This document shows, piece by piece, positions 54,897-64,000 of a DNA stretch of 64,000 nucleotides; positions within the stretch are counted from its first letter, which is position 1; every line of letters begins with the position of its first letter. Location: positions 1 to 64,000 of the forward strand of contig NZ_VIRM01000009.1 of assembly GCF_006874475.1 (NCBI RefSeq). The letters are read 5' to 3'. The position numbers were made by a program, and so were the translations under genes. Source of the stretch: Microbispora hainanensis. Its GTDB lineage: Bacteria; Actinomycetota; Actinomycetes; Streptosporangiales; Streptosporangiaceae. Below the pieces are notes generated by a model that was not told the DNA's origin, did not search any database, and saw nothing but the letters and a program-made list of their open reading frames with translations.

Positions 54897-57008
54897 TCAG
54901 TTGGTGACGGCCAGGGCCAGCGGCAGCACGGCGGGCGCCCCGGCGTGCCTGACCTGGGCGGCGGCCATGGCCATCGTCCATCCGCTGTCCACGCGGTCGT
55001 CCACCAGCAGCACAGGCCCGCCCGCCGCCGCGATCCGCGCGGCCACGTCACGCGGCATGGCGAGCGTCCCCCGGATGGCCGTCACCCGCTGGGCGCTGTT
55101 GTGACGGGCGGCGGGCGACCCGTCGCGATAACCGAGGGTCCCGAGATACTCCAGCCGGCCGACCTGGGCGAGCCGCTCGGCGAGCGACCCGACCAGCTCC
55201 GGCCGCGCGCCCGACGGCATCGCGACCACCGCGACCGGACGCCGTTCCCACCCCCACGACTTCAGCACCTCGATCACGGCCGCGAACACGTCGTCGGGGA
55301 TCGGCCCGTCGCCCGCCGCGAACAGGTCGCGCAGGCGGGTGCCCCAGCCGATGTCGGTCAGGCGGCCGAGCGCACGGCCGGGCTCGGCGCACAGCTCGGG
55401 CTTGATCCGCCCCTTCAGGTCCGGCAGGCCGGTGGGCCACTGGCGGCGCGGCTCGATCTCGACGCCGGGACGCGCGAGCCGCTGCTGGGCGGCCCGGACG
55501 GCCTCGTCCGGCACCTCGGCGGACCTGTGGGCGCCGGTGCAGTTGTCACACCTGCCGCACGGCGTGGCCGACTCGTCGTCGAGGTGGCGGCGCAGGAATT
55601 GCTCCCGGCACTCGGTGGTCGTGATGTAGCCGAGCATGGCCTCCTGCTCCGCGCGGCGCTCCGCCGCGACCCGGGCGTAGCGCTCGGCGTCGTAGCTCCA
55701 CGGCTCGCCGGTGGCCTCCCAGCCGCCCTTGACCCGGCGTACGGCGCCGTCCACGTCGAGCACCTTGAGCATCATCTCGAGGCGGCTCCGGCTGAGGTCG
55801 ACCCGCGTCTCCAGCGCGGCGGTCGACAGCACTCCCCCCTCGGACAGCGCGTCGAGCGTCGCCCTGACCACGCCCTCCGGCGGGAAGGCGAGCGAGGCGA
55901 AGTAGGCCCAGATCTCCCGGTCCTCGGGGCCGGGCAGCAGGATGACCTCGGCCCGCTCCACGCCGCGCCCGGCCCGGCCCACCTGCTGGTAGTAGGCCAC
56001 GGGCGAGGCGGGCGCGCCCACATGGATGACGAAGCCGAGGTCGGGCTTGTCGAAGCCCATCCCCAGCGCAGAGGTGGCCACCAGCGCCTTGACCCGGTTG
56101 CCGAGCAGGTCCTCCTCGGCCGCCAGCCGGTCGGCCGGCTCGGTCTGCCCGGTGTACGCGGCGACGGTGTGGCCCTGCTCGCGCAGGTATGCGGCGATCT
56201 CCTGGGCCGCGGCGACGGTCAGCGTGTAGACGATGCCGGAGCCCGGCAGCTCGTGCAGCGTCCTGGCCAGCCAGGCGAGCCGCTGGTCCGCTCCGGCGAG
56301 CCGTACGACGCCGAGATGGAGGCTCTCGCGCTCCAGGGGGCCGCGCAGGACGAACACCTCGCCGCCGGGCAGCTCGTGCCACTCCTGGGTGACGGCGAGC
56401 TGCTCGGCGACGTCGCGGGTGACCCGGGCGTTCGCCGTGGCGGTCGTGGCCAGCACGGGGATGCCCGTCGGCAGCTCGGCCAGCAGCGTGCGGAGCCTGC
56501 GATAGTCGGGCCGGAAGTCGTGGCCCCAGTCGGAAATGCAGTGGGCCTCGTCGATCACCAGGAGACCCGCGCTGCCGGCCAGCTCGGGCAGCACGTTGTC
56601 GCGGAAGTCGGGGTTGTTCAGCCGCTCGGGGCTGACCAGCAGCACGTCGACCGCGCCCTCGGCGACCTGGCCGTAGACCTTCTCCCACTCCTCGGGGTTG
56701 GCCGAGTTGATCGTCTGGGCCTGGATGCCGGCCCGCTCGGCCGCGGCGATCTGGTTGCGCATCAGCGCCAGGAGCGGGGAGACGATGACCGTGGGTCCCT
56801 CGCCGAGCTCGCGCAGCAGCGCGGTCGCGATGAAGTAGACGGCCGACTTTCCCCAGCCGGTGCGCTGCACGACCAGCGCCCGCCTGCGGTCCATGACCAG
56901 GGCCTTGATGGCGGCCCACTGGTCGTCGCGCAGCCGCGCCTGATCGCCGGCGAGCGCCCGCAGCCGGGCCTCGGCCTCTTCCCGCAGCGTCACCTCTTCT
57001 TCGCTCAC
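54897..57008 (-). CDS. recQ: RecQ-like DNA helicase with phosphoribosyltransferase-like tail
   Basis: 703 residues. Helicase motifs: QRTGWGKSAVYF (I), LLVIDEAHCISDWGHDFRPDYR (II and aromatic loop), TTATAN (III), VATSALGMGFDKPDLGFVIH (V) and YYQQVGRAGRG (VI), then the RecQ zinc site CREQF, later CGRCDNC. In place of WH-HRDC, the C-terminus has a PRTase-like fold with VLLVDDRVDSGWTMAMAA (about 665-683), the PRPP-loop signature. This fusion occurs in actinobacteria. GTG 57008. Unwinds DNA during repair; the tail may bind a nucleotide. Confidence 0.88.
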   Translation of the reverse strand: MSEEEVTLREEAEARLRALAGDQARLRDDQWAAIKALVMDRRRALVVQRTGWGKSAVYFIATALLRELGEGPTVIVSPLLALMRNQIAAAERAGIQAQTINSANPEEWEKVYGQVAEGAVDVLLVSPERLNNPDFRDNVLPELAGSAGLLVIDEAHCISDWGHDFRPDYRRLRTLLAELPTGIPVLATTATANARVTRDVAEQLAVTQEWHELPGGEVFVLRGPLERESLHLGVVRLAGADQRLAWLARTLHELPGSGIVYTLTVAAAQEIAAYLREQGHTVAAYTGQTEPADRLAAEEDLLGNRVKALVATSALGMGFDKPDLGFVIHVGAPASPVAYYQQVGRAGRGVERAEVILLPGPEDREIWAYFASLAFPPEGVVRATLDALSEGGVLSTAALETRVDLSRSRLEMMLKVLDVDGAVRRVKGGWEATGEPWSYDAERYARVAAERRAEQEAMLGYITTTECREQFLRRHLDDESATPCGRCDNCTGAHRSAEVPDEAVRAAQQRLARPGVEIEPRRQWPTGLPDLKGRIKPELCAEPGRALGRLTDIGWGTRLRDLFAAGDGPIPDDVFAAVIEVLKSWGWERRPVAVVAMPSGARPELVGSLAERLAQVGRLEYLGTLGYRDGSPAARHNSAQRVTAIRGTLAMPRDVAARIAAAGGPVLLVDDRVDSGWTMAMAAAQVRHAGAPAVLPLALAVTN

Positions 57009-57139
57009 CCGCCCATTGGTACCAGGTCTCGCCGACCGTTTCCGCCGCGACCGCGGGAGGCGAGGCGGAAAGCGCGCACGTGAGGCGCCGGCGGCCGCAT
57101 CCGGCCCCGGACGGGCGTCGTGGTTGGATGAATCCCGCT

Positions 57140-57715
57140 ATGGACGTGACCACCTGGTATCTCGAACAGACCAGCCCCGCCGACCTGCGGCCGGGACGGA
57201 CCCCCGCGATCCCCGCGCAGGTCGTGCGCGCCGAGGTCCCCGGCCCCGAGTTCAGCCGCTTCCTCTACACGGCCGTGGGCGGCGACTGGCAGTGGACCAA
57301 CAGGCTGCCGTGGACCTGGAAGCAGTGGAGGGACTGGCTCGACCGGCCGGGCGTCGAGACCTGGGTGGCCTGGGTGCGCGGCACCCCCGCCGGGTACGCC
57401 GAGCTGGTGGCCCAGGACGCCGGCACGGTCGAGATCACCAACTTCGGGCTGCTGCCGTACGCGATCGGGCAGGGCCTCGGCGGATGGCTGCTGGGCGAGG
57501 CCACGGCCCGCGCGTGGGACCTCGCCGGGCGCTGGCCGGGGCGGGAGGCCACGCGGCGGGTGTGGGTGCACACCTGCTCCCTCGACGGGCCGGCGGCGCT
57601 GGCGAACTACAAGGCCCGGGGCTTCCGGATCTACGACGAGAAGCTGAACGCGCCGGGCGACGAGGACGAGGGCGAGACGCCCGGTCCCTGGCCCGGCGCC
57701 GGCCCCCGCGACTGA
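57140..57715 (+). CDS. GNAT-family N-acetyltransferase
   Basis: 191 residues. The core has WVAWVRGTPAGYAELV, a strand EITNFGLLPYAIGQGLGGWLLGEA with the acetyl-CoA loop (IGQGLGGWLL), and WVHTCSLDGPAALANYKARGFRIY, as in RimI-like enzymes. The substrate is unknown. ATG 57140 (MDVTTWYLEQTSP) fits relatives; ATG 57128 would add four residues. Divergent from the recQ gene. Confidence 0.88.
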   Translation: MDVTTWYLEQTSPADLRPGRTPAIPAQVVRAEVPGPEFSRFLYTAVGGDWQWTNRLPWTWKQWRDWLDRPGVETWVAWVRGTPAGYAELVAQDAGTVEITNFGLLPYAIGQGLGGWLLGEATARAWDLAGRWPGREATRRVWVHTCSLDGPAALANYKARGFRIYDEKLNAPGDEDEGETPGPWPGAGPRD

Positions 57716-57901
57716 CCGTCCGGGGCCGGGAAGGGCTGCCCCGTCGGGGAAGCCGGACGGCGGGCACGAGCCCGGCAGTATGGTGGTGAGTCGCGAACAG
57801 GGTGAACTCTCGGCAGAATGTTCGAGACACACCACCGACGTTGACCTTCCCCGGCTCCGACGGGCCGGGGCCCGGCTCCTCGACACGCAGGAAACCACGA
57901 C

Positions 57902-60427
57902 ATGGCCCGACGCACGACGACACCCCCGCCGGACGAGGACTTCGAGGAGCGGATCGTCGACATCGACGTCTCCGCGGAGATGCGCGCCAGCTACCTCGAG
58001 TACGCCTACTCGGTGATCTACCAGCGGGCGCTGCCCGACGCCCGCGACGGGCTCAAGCCCGTCCAGCGCCGCATCCTCTACTCGATGAGCGAGATGGGCC
58101 TGCGTCCCGACCGGGGGCACGTCAAGTCCTCCCGCGTCGTCGGCGACGTCATGGGCAAGCTGCACCCGCACGGCGACACCGCAATCTACGACGCGCTCGT
58201 GCGGCTGGCCCAGCCGTTCTCCATGCGGCTGCCGCTGGTCGACGGGCACGGCAACTTCGGCTCCCCGGACGACTCCCCCGCGGCCATGCGGTACACCGAG
58301 GCCCGCCTGGGCCCGGCCGCGATGCTCATGGTGCAGTCGATCGACGAGGAGACGGTCGACTTCAAGCCCAACTACGACGGCCAGGAGACCGAGCCGTCGG
58401 TCATGCCGTCGGCGTTCCCCAACCTGCTGGTCAACGGCGCCTCCGGCATCGCGGTCGGCATGGCCACCAACATGGCGCCGCACAACCTCGGCGAGGTCAT
58501 CGCGGCGGCGCGCTACCTGATCAGGAAGCCGGACGCGACGCTCGACGAGCTCATGCGCTTCGTCCCCGGCCCCGACCTGCCGACCGGCGGCACGATCATC
58601 GGCCTCAACGGCGTCAGGGACGCCTACGAGACCGGCCGCGGCACCTTCAAGATGCGGGCCAAGGCGACGATCGAGCAGGTCACGCCGCGCCGCAAGGGCA
58701 TCGTCGTCACTGAGCTGCCGTTCAACGTGGGCCCCGAGCGGGTGGTCACCAAGATCAAAGAGCTGGTGAACGCGAAGAAGCTCACCGGCATCGCCGACCT
58801 CAAGGACCTGACCGACCGCCACAAGGGCCTGCGCCTGGTCATCGAGATCAAGAACGGCTTCAACCCGGAGGCCGTGCTGGAGGAGCTCTATCGGCTGACG
58901 CCGATGGAGGAGACCTTCGGCATCAACAACGTCGCCCTCGTCGACGGCCAGCCGCGCACGCTCGGCCTGCGCGAGCTGCTGTCGGTCTACGTCGACCACC
59001 GGCTCGACGTCGTGCGCAGGCGGTCGCTTTACCGGCTGCGCAAGCGCGAGGAACGGCTCCACCTCGTCGACGGCCTGATCATCGCGCTGCTCAACATCGA
59101 CCAGGTCATCCGGGTGATCCGCGACTCGGACGACACGGCCCAGGCGCGCACGCGGCTCATGGAGACCTTCGAGCTGAGCGAGATCCAGGCCAACTACATC
59201 CTCGACACCCCGCTGCGCCGCCTCACTCGTTACGACAAGCTGGAGCTCGACCGCGAGAAGGAGCAGCTCCAGGCCGACATCGCCGAGCTGAACGAGATCC
59301 TCGGCTCGGAAGACCGGCTGCGCAAGGTCGTGTCGTCCGAGCTGGCCGAGGTGGCCAAGACGTACGGCACGCCGCGCCGCACGGTCCTGCTGGAGTCGTC
59401 GGAGGCCGCCAGGGCCGCGGTCGTGCCGCTGGAGGTGGCCGACGATCCCTGCCTGGTGCTGCTGTCGTCCACCGGCCTGCTCGCCCGCACGACCGACGCC
59501 TCGCCGGTCTCCGGCGAGGGCGACCGGACGGCGCACGACGTGCTGGTCTCGGTGGTCCGCTCGACCGTGCGCGGCGAGGTGGGCGTGGTGACCTCCCAGG
59601 GCCGGATGATCCGGGTCTCGGTGCTCGACCTGCCCGCGCTGCCGCCCTCGGCCAATCCGCCCTCGCTCGCCGGCGGGCATCCGGTGGCGGAGTACGTCGC
59701 CCTCGAACCGGACGAGAAGGTCGTCGGGCTGGGCTCGCTCGACCCGGACGGGCCGGGGCTCGCGCTCGGCACCAGCCAGGGCGTGGTCAAGCGGGTCGTG
59801 CCCGAATATCCGGTCAACCGCGACGAGTTCGAGGTGATCGGGCTGCGGGACGGCGACGTGGTGGTCGGGGCCGTCGAACTGACCTCCGCCGACCACGACC
59901 TGGTGTTCATCACCAGCGACGCGCAGCTCCTGCGCTTCCCCGCCTCCGTCGTACGGCCCCAGGGACGTCCCGCGGGCGGCATGGCGGGCGTGCGCCTCGA
60001 CGGCGATGCGAAGGTGGTCTTCTTCGGCGTGGTCGATCCCACGCTGGAGGCGCGTGTGGTGACGATCGCCGGATCCTCCACCGCCCTGCCCGGCACACAA
60101 ATGGGCGCGGGCAAGATCTCCGACTACGCCGACTTCCCGCCCAAGGGGCGGGCGACCGGTGGCGTGCGCGCCCAGCGCTTCCTCAAGGGCGAGGACGTCC
60201 TGCTGCTCGCGTACGCCGGCCCGGCGCCGGTCAAGGCCGTCTCCTCGACCGGCAAGCCGGTGCCGCTGCCCGAGGAGCTCGGCCGCCGTGACGGCTCGGG
60301 GGTGCGCCTCGTGCACGCCATCGCGGCGATCGGCGGCGCGCTCGGCGCGGACGGCGGCGAGGATGCCGCCGTGACGGAGGGCGGCCTGGCCACGACCGGC
60401 GACACCGGAGGCGAAGAGCCGCAATGA
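57902..60427 (+). CDS. parC: Topoisomerase IV subunit A
   Basis: 841 residues of the GyrA/ParC family. The breakage-reunion domain has [19 protein letters not shown], the quinolone-resistance region [17 protein letters not shown] and catalytic Tyr131 in [10 protein letters not shown] coiled-coil gate and a C-terminal beta-pinwheel follow. The pinwheel lacks the GyrA box, so this is the decatenating ParC and not GyrA; the parE partner is not in the window. ATG 57902 follows AGGAAA. Confidence 0.93.
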   Translation: MARRTTTPPPDEDFEERIVDIDVSAEMRASYLEYAYSVIYQRALPDARDGLKPVQRRILYSMSEMGLRPDRGHVKSSRVVGDVMGKLHPHGDTAIYDALVRLAQPFSMRLPLVDGHGNFGSPDDSPAAMRYTEARLGPAAMLMVQSIDEETVDFKPNYDGQETEPSVMPSAFPNLLVNGASGIAVGMATNMAPHNLGEVIAAARYLIRKPDATLDELMRFVPGPDLPTGGTIIGLNGVRDAYETGRGTFKMRAKATIEQVTPRRKGIVVTELPFNVGPERVVTKIKELVNAKKLTGIADLKDLTDRHKGLRLVIEIKNGFNPEAVLEELYRLTPMEETFGINNVALVDGQPRTLGLRELLSVYVDHRLDVVRRRSLYRLRKREERLHLVDGLIIALLNIDQVIRVIRDSDDTAQARTRLMETFELSEIQANYILDTPLRRLTRYDKLELDREKEQLQADIAELNEILGSEDRLRKVVSSELAEVAKTYGTPRRTVLLESSEAARAAVVPLEVADDPCLVLLSSTGLLARTTDASPVSGEGDRTAHDVLVSVVRSTVRGEVGVVTSQGRMIRVSVLDLPALPPSANPPSLAGGHPVAEYVALEPDEKVVGLGSLDPDGPGLALGTSQGVVKRVVPEYPVNRDEFEVIGLRDGDVVVGAVELTSADHDLVFITSDAQLLRFPASVVRPQGRPAGGMAGVRLDGDAKVVFFGVVDPTLEARVVTIAGSSTALPGTQMGAGKISDYADFPPKGRATGGVRAQRFLKGEDVLLLAYAGPAPVKAVSSTGKPVPLPEELGRRDGSGVRLVHAIAAIGGALGADGGEDAAVTEGGLATTGDTGGEEPQ

Positions 60428-60475
60428 CACGCGGGGCGAAAAACCGTCCCGCTGACACCGGAGGCGAAGAGCCGC
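60401..60475. repeat. 22-bp exact direct repeat at the parC stop
   Basis: The last codons of parC (60401-60422) are repeated exactly at 60454-60475, 53 bp on. It looks like a small duplication. Confidence 0.8.
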
Positions 60476-60504
60476 CGCGATGACGCGCAGGCGGCTCCTC
60501 GCCA

Positions 60505-60554
60505 CCTATGTGACGGCGGCCCCTATGTGACGGCGGCCCCTATGTGACGGCGGC
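60505..60554. repeat. 17-bp tandem repeat, three copies
   Basis: CCTATGTGACGGCGGCC starts at 60505, 60522 and 60539, between the convergent parC and GlxA-type genes. Confidence 0.85.
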
Positions 60555-60580
60555 GCGGAGCCGGTTTCCGGCTCCGCGCC
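60552..60580. terminator. Bidirectional terminator hairpin
   Basis: GGCGCGGAGCCGG (60552-60564) and CCGGCTCCGCGCC (60568-60580) form a perfect 13-bp stem with a TTT loop between convergent genes. Confidence 0.8.
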
Positions 60581-60604
60581 ACGCCGCGCGCCCTTTCGTG
60601 GTGC

Positions 60605-61582
60605 TCAGGTGGCGGCGGGGCTCTCTCCGGGCGAGGAGTGGAACGAGGAGCGGTACGCCTGCGGCGTGGTCCCCACGACCCGCTTGAACCGCTCCCTGAA
60701 CGCCGTCGGCGACCCGAAACCGGCCTGTGTGGCGATGCGCTCGATGCCGTGATCGGTGTTCTCCAGCAGATACTGCGCCCGCCGGACCCGGGCGCGCAGC
60801 AGCCACTGCAGCGGTGTCGTGCCGGTCTGCTGGCGGAAGCGCCTGCTGAACGTCCGCTCGCTCATCCCGCCGCGGGCCGCCATCTCCCGCAGGGTCAGGT
60901 CGTGGCCGAGGTTGTCCTCGATCCACGCCAGCACCGGCTCCAGCACGGAACCGCTGGGCACCGGAGGGTGCTCGTGGACGATGAACTGGGCCTGACCTCC
61001 CTCCCGTTCCAGCGGCATCACCGACAGGCGGGCCGCGTCGGCCGCGACGGCGGAGCCGTGATCGCGCCGGATCATGTGCAGGCACAGGTCGAGCCCGGCG
61101 GCCGCGCCCGCGGAGGTGAGCACCTGCCCGTTGTCGACGTAGAGCACGTCCGGCCGCACGTCCACGAGCGGGAACCGCCGGGCCAGCAGGGGCGCCGCCG
61201 CCCAGTGCGTGGTCGCCCTCAGGCCGTCCAGCAGCCCTGCCGCCGCGAGCGTGAACGCGCCGACGCAGATCGACGCGAGGCGGGTGCCCCGCGAGGCGGC
61301 GTCGCGCAGCGCCTCAAGCGCCTCGGGCGGAGGCGGCCCGGCCCGCTCCGAACGGCCGGGGACGACGACCGTGTCGGCCTCGGCCAGCACGTCGAGGCCG
61401 TACGGCACGCGCAGGGCGAACGCGTCGGTCTCCACTTCGGGGCCGGGCCCGCACACCCGCACCCTGTAGGGGCTCCGGCCGTCCGGCAGGCGGGTGCGCC
61501 CGAACACCTCGATGGGGGTCGCCAGGTCGAAGGGCACGACATGGTCCAGTGCCAGGATCGCCACGGTGTGCACGATCGCCAC
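60605..61582 (-). CDS. GlxA-type regulator (DJ-1/PfpI domain plus AraC HTH)
   Basis: 325 residues. The N-terminal amidotransferase-like domain has ASICVGAFTLAAAGLLDG with the Cys of the elbow, which in this group senses and seldom catalyses. The C-terminal AraC DNA-binding domain has MAARGGMSERTFSRRFRQQTGTTP and IATQAGFGSPTAFRERFKRVVG. Divergent from the small membrane-protein genes at 61786-62710, which are candidate targets. Confidence 0.92.
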   Translation of the reverse strand: MAIVHTVAILALDHVVPFDLATPIEVFGRTRLPDGRSPYRVRVCGPGPEVETDAFALRVPYGLDVLAEADTVVVPGRSERAGPPPPEALEALRDAASRGTRLASICVGAFTLAAAGLLDGLRATTHWAAAPLLARRFPLVDVRPDVLYVDNGQVLTSAGAAAGLDLCLHMIRRDHGSAVAADAARLSVMPLEREGGQAQFIVHEHPPVPSGSVLEPVLAWIEDNLGHDLTLREMAARGGMSERTFSRRFRQQTGTTPLQWLLRARVRRAQYLLENTDHGIERIATQAGFGSPTAFRERFKRVVGTTPQAYRSSFHSSPGESPAAT

Positions 61583-61723
61583 GATAGACCGGATCCCGCC
61601 ACCCCCACATCCAGGCGGGATCCTCTGAACCTCAGGTGAGAACTGTTGGCGAGAATCCGTTGGCTTTTGTCGTTCTCGCCTCTGGGATCGACCCGGGCCG
61701 CACTCCTACGGTTGGTCACCGCA

Positions 61724-61772
61724 CCGCCGACGACACCGCCGACGACACCGCCGGCGACACCCGCCGACGACA
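61724..61772. repeat. 12-bp repeat between divergent genes
   Basis: About four copies of CGCCGACGACAC lie in the region between the GlxA-type gene and the small membrane-protein genes. Confidence 0.7.
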
Positions 61773-61785
61773 AGGGGAGATGCCG

Positions 61786-61893
61786 ATGCCGGCCCAGTTC
61801 GTGCGTCACGTGACCGGTCACCACCCGGGTCTCGACGCGCTCAGCGCCTCCGGGCGCGAGCGCCGCCCTCTGATCTGGGACGGCGCACGATGA
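61786..61893 (+). CDS. Possible 35-residue coupled peptide
   Basis: ATG 61786 follows AGGGGAG at good spacing and encodes MPAQFVRHVTGHHPGLDA to PLIWDGAR. Its TGA overlaps the next ATG (ATGA), which suggests translational coupling. The peptide is soluble and basic. No family known. Confidence 0.4.
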   Translation: MPAQFVRHVTGHHPGLDALSASGRERRPLIWDGAR

Positions 61894-62429
61894 CCGCGTT
61901 CTTCCTGGTCGTTCACGTCCTCGCCGCGATCCTCGCGGTCGGGCCGGTCGCCGTCGCGGCGAGCATGTTTCCCGCCGCCGCGCGTGCCCTGTCGGATCGG
62001 GGCCTCTCCGACCAGGGCGAGGCCGGTCAGGGCACCCGTATCGGCGGCGTGGCCACGCTCCGCGTCCTGCACCGCATCTGCCGGGTCTACGCCGTCGCGG
62101 GCCTGGCCGTACCGGTCTTCGGGTTCGCGACGGCGAGCGGCCTCGGCGTGCTGCGCGACGCGTGGGTGATCGCGTCCGTCCTGCTCACCGGCGCGGCGGC
62201 GGCGGTCCTGGCCCTGGCGGTCCTGCCGCGTCAGGAGGCCGTCCTGGCCCGGCTCACCACCCGGGACTCCACGCCCGCCGACACGCCCGCCGACACGCCC
62301 GTGGCCAAGCCCGCCGACGGCGGCGGCGGGGTGGCACGGCTCGCCATGCTGACCGGCGTCTTCAACCTGCTGTGGGCGGCCGTCACCGTGCTGATGATCG
62401 TTCGCCCCGGCTCGACCACGGGAGTCTGA
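61890..62429 (+). CDS. DUF2269-like small membrane protein
   Basis: 179 residues with four predicted spans (about 2-24, 66-85, 91-112 and 150-167), in the DUF2269 pattern FFLVVHVLAAILAVGPVAVAASMF. The cytoplasmic loop carries short ADTP repeats. Function unknown. It is followed after two bases by another small membrane-protein gene. Confidence 0.7.
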   Translation: MTAFFLVVHVLAAILAVGPVAVAASMFPAAARALSDRGLSDQGEAGQGTRIGGVATLRVLHRICRVYAVAGLAVPVFGFATASGLGVLRDAWVIASVLLTGAAAAVLALAVLPRQEAVLARLTTRDSTPADTPADTPVAKPADGGGGVARLAMLTGVFNLLWAAVTVLMIVRPGSTTGV

Positions 62430-62431
62430 CC

Positions 62432-62710
62432 ATGTCACGCCCTCATTCGGCGCTGCGCGCCGCCGCCGCCGTGGAGCTGGGGTCTCTGGCCGTCCTCCTG
62501 GCCAATCTGGCCACCGTGCACCTGCCGCCCGTCTCCTCGCTCGTCGGCCCCTTGCACGGCTGCGCCTACCTGGTCGTCGTCGTGGCCGCCGCCCGCGACC
62601 CGGAGTGCGACCCGACCGGCAAGGTGCTGGCCTGGCTGCCGGGAATCGGCGGCCTTCTCGCCCTGCGGCGCCTCGCGCACCGGGACAAAGCCGCCGACTC
62701 CGTCGGTTGA
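62432..62710 (+). CDS. DUF3817-like small membrane protein, 92 aa
   Basis: Two or three spans (AAAVELGSLAVLLANLATVH, LHGCAYLVVVVAAA, LAWLPGIGGLLALRRL) and the DUF3817-like PLHGCAYLV motif. ATG 62432. Co-transcribed with the DUF2269-like gene. Convergent with the VOC gene, 8 bp away. Confidence 0.65.
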   Translation: MSRPHSALRAAAAVELGSLAVLLANLATVHLPPVSSLVGPLHGCAYLVVVVAAARDPECDPTGKVLAWLPGIGGLLALRRLAHRDKAADSVG

Positions 62711-62718
62711 GCGTCGGC

Positions 62719-63084
62719 TCACCCGGTGACCAGGCAGAACGGATGCCCGGCCGGGTCGAGGAAGACCGTCCAGTGGCCCTCGCCCGGCTGGTGCTCGTGC
62801 CTGACGGCTCCCAGGGCGAGCACCTGCTTCTCCGCCGCGCCGATGTCGTCCACGCTCAGATCGAGGTGGAACTGCTGCGGGTGCTCGGCGGACGGCCAGG
62901 CCGGGGGCACGTACTCGGGAACCCGCTGGAAGGCGATCCGGGTCTGGTCGTCGCCGGCGAGCGTGATCCAGTCCTCGTCCTCGTCGGCGATCTCCCAGCC
63001 GAGCAGCCCGGCGTAGAAGCCGGCCAGCGCCTTCGGCTCCGGACAGTCGAGCACGACCGAGTGCACACGTGCGACACCGCTCAT
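62719..63084 (-). CDS. VOC-family protein
   Basis: 121 residues: VHSVVLDCPEPKALAGFYAGLLGWEI, then QFHLDLSVDDIGAAEKQVLALGA and WTVFLDPAGHPFCLV, the paired beta-alpha-beta units of the glyoxalase/bleomycin-resistance fold. His and Glu positions of metal sites are partly kept. ATG 63084 follows GAGGT. Substrate unknown. Confidence 0.87.
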   Translation of the reverse strand: MSGVARVHSVVLDCPEPKALAGFYAGLLGWEIADEDEDWITLAGDDQTRIAFQRVPEYVPPAWPSAEHPQQFHLDLSVDDIGAAEKQVLALGAVRHEHQPGEGHWTVFLDPAGHPFCLVTG

Positions 63085-63223
63085 GGTGACCTCTTCTCCC
63101 TCCAACGGATGACACCAGTGAAAACCTTACACCGGTGTCGCAGGCGAGGGCCAGCCGTTTGGAAGTGCCCCAAAGCCCGCCCCCCGCACGGTTGATCGGA
63201 GGGCATGGGGCAACATCTGTGAC

Positions 63224-63724
63224 ATGACCGGAGCTTTCGACGATCTGCTGGACGCCAACGAGAAGTACGCGAGCACGTTCACCCACTCCGGGCTCAGCGG
63301 CCGCGCGGCGCGTGGGCTGGCAGTGGTGACGTGCATGGACTCCCGAATCGACCCGCTCGGGCTGCTCGGCCTGAACGCGGGCGACGCCAAGATCCTGCGC
63401 AACGCGGGCGCGCGGGTGACCGACGACGTGCTGCGGACCCTGGTCCTCGCCGTCTATCTGCTCGGCGTCGACCGTGTGCTGGTGATGCCGCACACCGACT
63501 GCCGGATGTCCAAGTCGACCGACGAGGACGTGCACAACCTCATCGCCGCCGATTACGGCGTCGACACCCGCAGCCTCGATTTCCAGACCGTCCCCGACCA
63601 GCGGGCCGCGCTGCGGCACGACGTCACCCGCATCACGTCCAGCCCCTACCTGCCCGACGACCTCGTCGTGGGCGGCGCGATCTACGACGTGCACACCGGA
63701 CGGCTCCAGCCTGTCGAGTTCTGA
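63224..63724 (+). CDS. Beta-carbonic anhydrase
   Basis: 166 residues. Hydrates CO2 to bicarbonate with zinc held by Cys37 (VVTCMDSR), His90 and Cys93 (MPHTDCRMS), with the Asp39-Arg41 dyad. Short relatives of this subgroup occur in mycobacteria. It may supply bicarbonate to carboxylases. ATG 63224. Confidence 0.9.
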   Translation: MTGAFDDLLDANEKYASTFTHSGLSGRAARGLAVVTCMDSRIDPLGLLGLNAGDAKILRNAGARVTDDVLRTLVLAVYLLGVDRVLVMPHTDCRMSKSTDEDVHNLIAADYGVDTRSLDFQTVPDQRAALRHDVTRITSSPYLPDDLVVGGAIYDVHTGRLQPVEF

Positions 63725-63748
63725 TCCCACCCCCTCCTCGCGCGACCC

Positions 63749-63782
63749 CCCGTACGGCCGGCCGCCCGGCCTGCCGTACGGG
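63749..63782 (+). terminator. Terminator after the carbonic anhydrase gene
   Basis: CCCGTACGGC (63749-63758) and GCCGTACGGG (63773-63782) form a perfect 10-bp stem; the loop GC-rich. Confidence 0.65.
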
Positions 63783-63918
63783 ACCGGTCGGGCTCCTTCT
63801 CGGCTCCTTCCGGCCATGCCGGAACCGGGGCGCCCCGCTGCTACGTTGTCCTGGCCGACGACACGTGAGCTTTTCCCCGGCACCGCAACCGGTCCCGAGG
63901 CGCCCCCTAGGAGCCCAT

Positions 63919-64000
63919 ATGCCCAGCCGCAATTCCTCCGCCTCCGGCGGAACGTCAGGCCGATCCTTCCGACGCATCGCCATCCTGGTGATCCTCGCGC
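63919..64000 (+). CDS. Start of a membrane or exported protein (cut by the window)
   Basis: ATG 63919 follows AGGAG at good spacing. The first 27 residues are a Ser/Gly-rich leader, then basic RSFRR and the hydrophobic IAILVILA, the beginning of a membrane span or signal anchor. FtsH-like proteins can start this way, but the fragment is too short to say. Confidence 0.6.
   Translation, partial: MPSRNSSASGGTSGRSFRRIAILVILA

Overview
High-GC DNA with GTG/TTG starts, many 4-base ATGA/GTGA gene overlaps and a gene set typical of sporulating actinomycetes: homodimeric aceE, fasR-fabD-fabH-acpP-fabF, DUF3052, DUF3145, DUF5998, WYL regulators and an actinobacterial parC. The best guess is a member of the Streptosporangiales, related to Microbispora or Streptosporangium. 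This is inferred from gene content; no rRNA or marker alignment was available.

Bases 1-7577 are an accessory flank. It holds small hypothetical genes, an aminoglycoside-phosphotransferase-like kinase, a HigBA-type toxin-antitoxin pair, a frameshifted helix-turn-helix regulator coupled to a flavoprotein and a 33-residue peptide, a three-gene zinc-motif micro-operon and a nonsense-interrupted DUF6247-like gene. It abuts the 3' end of tRNA-Val(TAC) (7578-7649, minus). Two decayed copies of the tRNA 3' end plus its terminator lie at about 3.6 kb and 6.85 kb, which looks like integration scars.

From 7.6 kb to 30 kb the window looks like chromosomal core: ROK kinase, 1-Cys peroxiredoxin, YjbQ, aceE, a membrane-anchored trypsin-like protease with a repeat tail, VOC and WYL genes, a PHP/HhH protein, a YgiB/YgiC/DUF350-like trio, a DUF2079 membrane protein, then the fatty-acid operon ending in an acyl-CoA carboxylase beta subunit and a strong terminator. 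From 30.2 to 38 kb come a small DNA-binding protein behind a composite palindromic operator, a frameshifted aldo/keto reductase with a collagen-like N-terminus, and a tight operon of subtilisin-like protease, ECF sigma factor, repeat-linker protein and TPR-CHAT protease. That operon is the best candidate here for a little-described signalling or defence system.

From 37.8 to 64 kb: rhodanese, isochorismatase-like hydrolase, MarR-MFS efflux unit with twin operators, phosphodiesterase, GNAT/acyl-CoA-ligase fusion, PfkB kinase, a glycine-betaine ABC transporter in one operon with a large DUF3604 protein, a LysR regulator, a RecQ helicase carrying a phosphoribosyltransferase-like tail, parC, a GlxA-type regulator, small membrane proteins, a VOC protein and a beta-carbonic anhydrase. 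A membrane or exported protein begins at the right edge.
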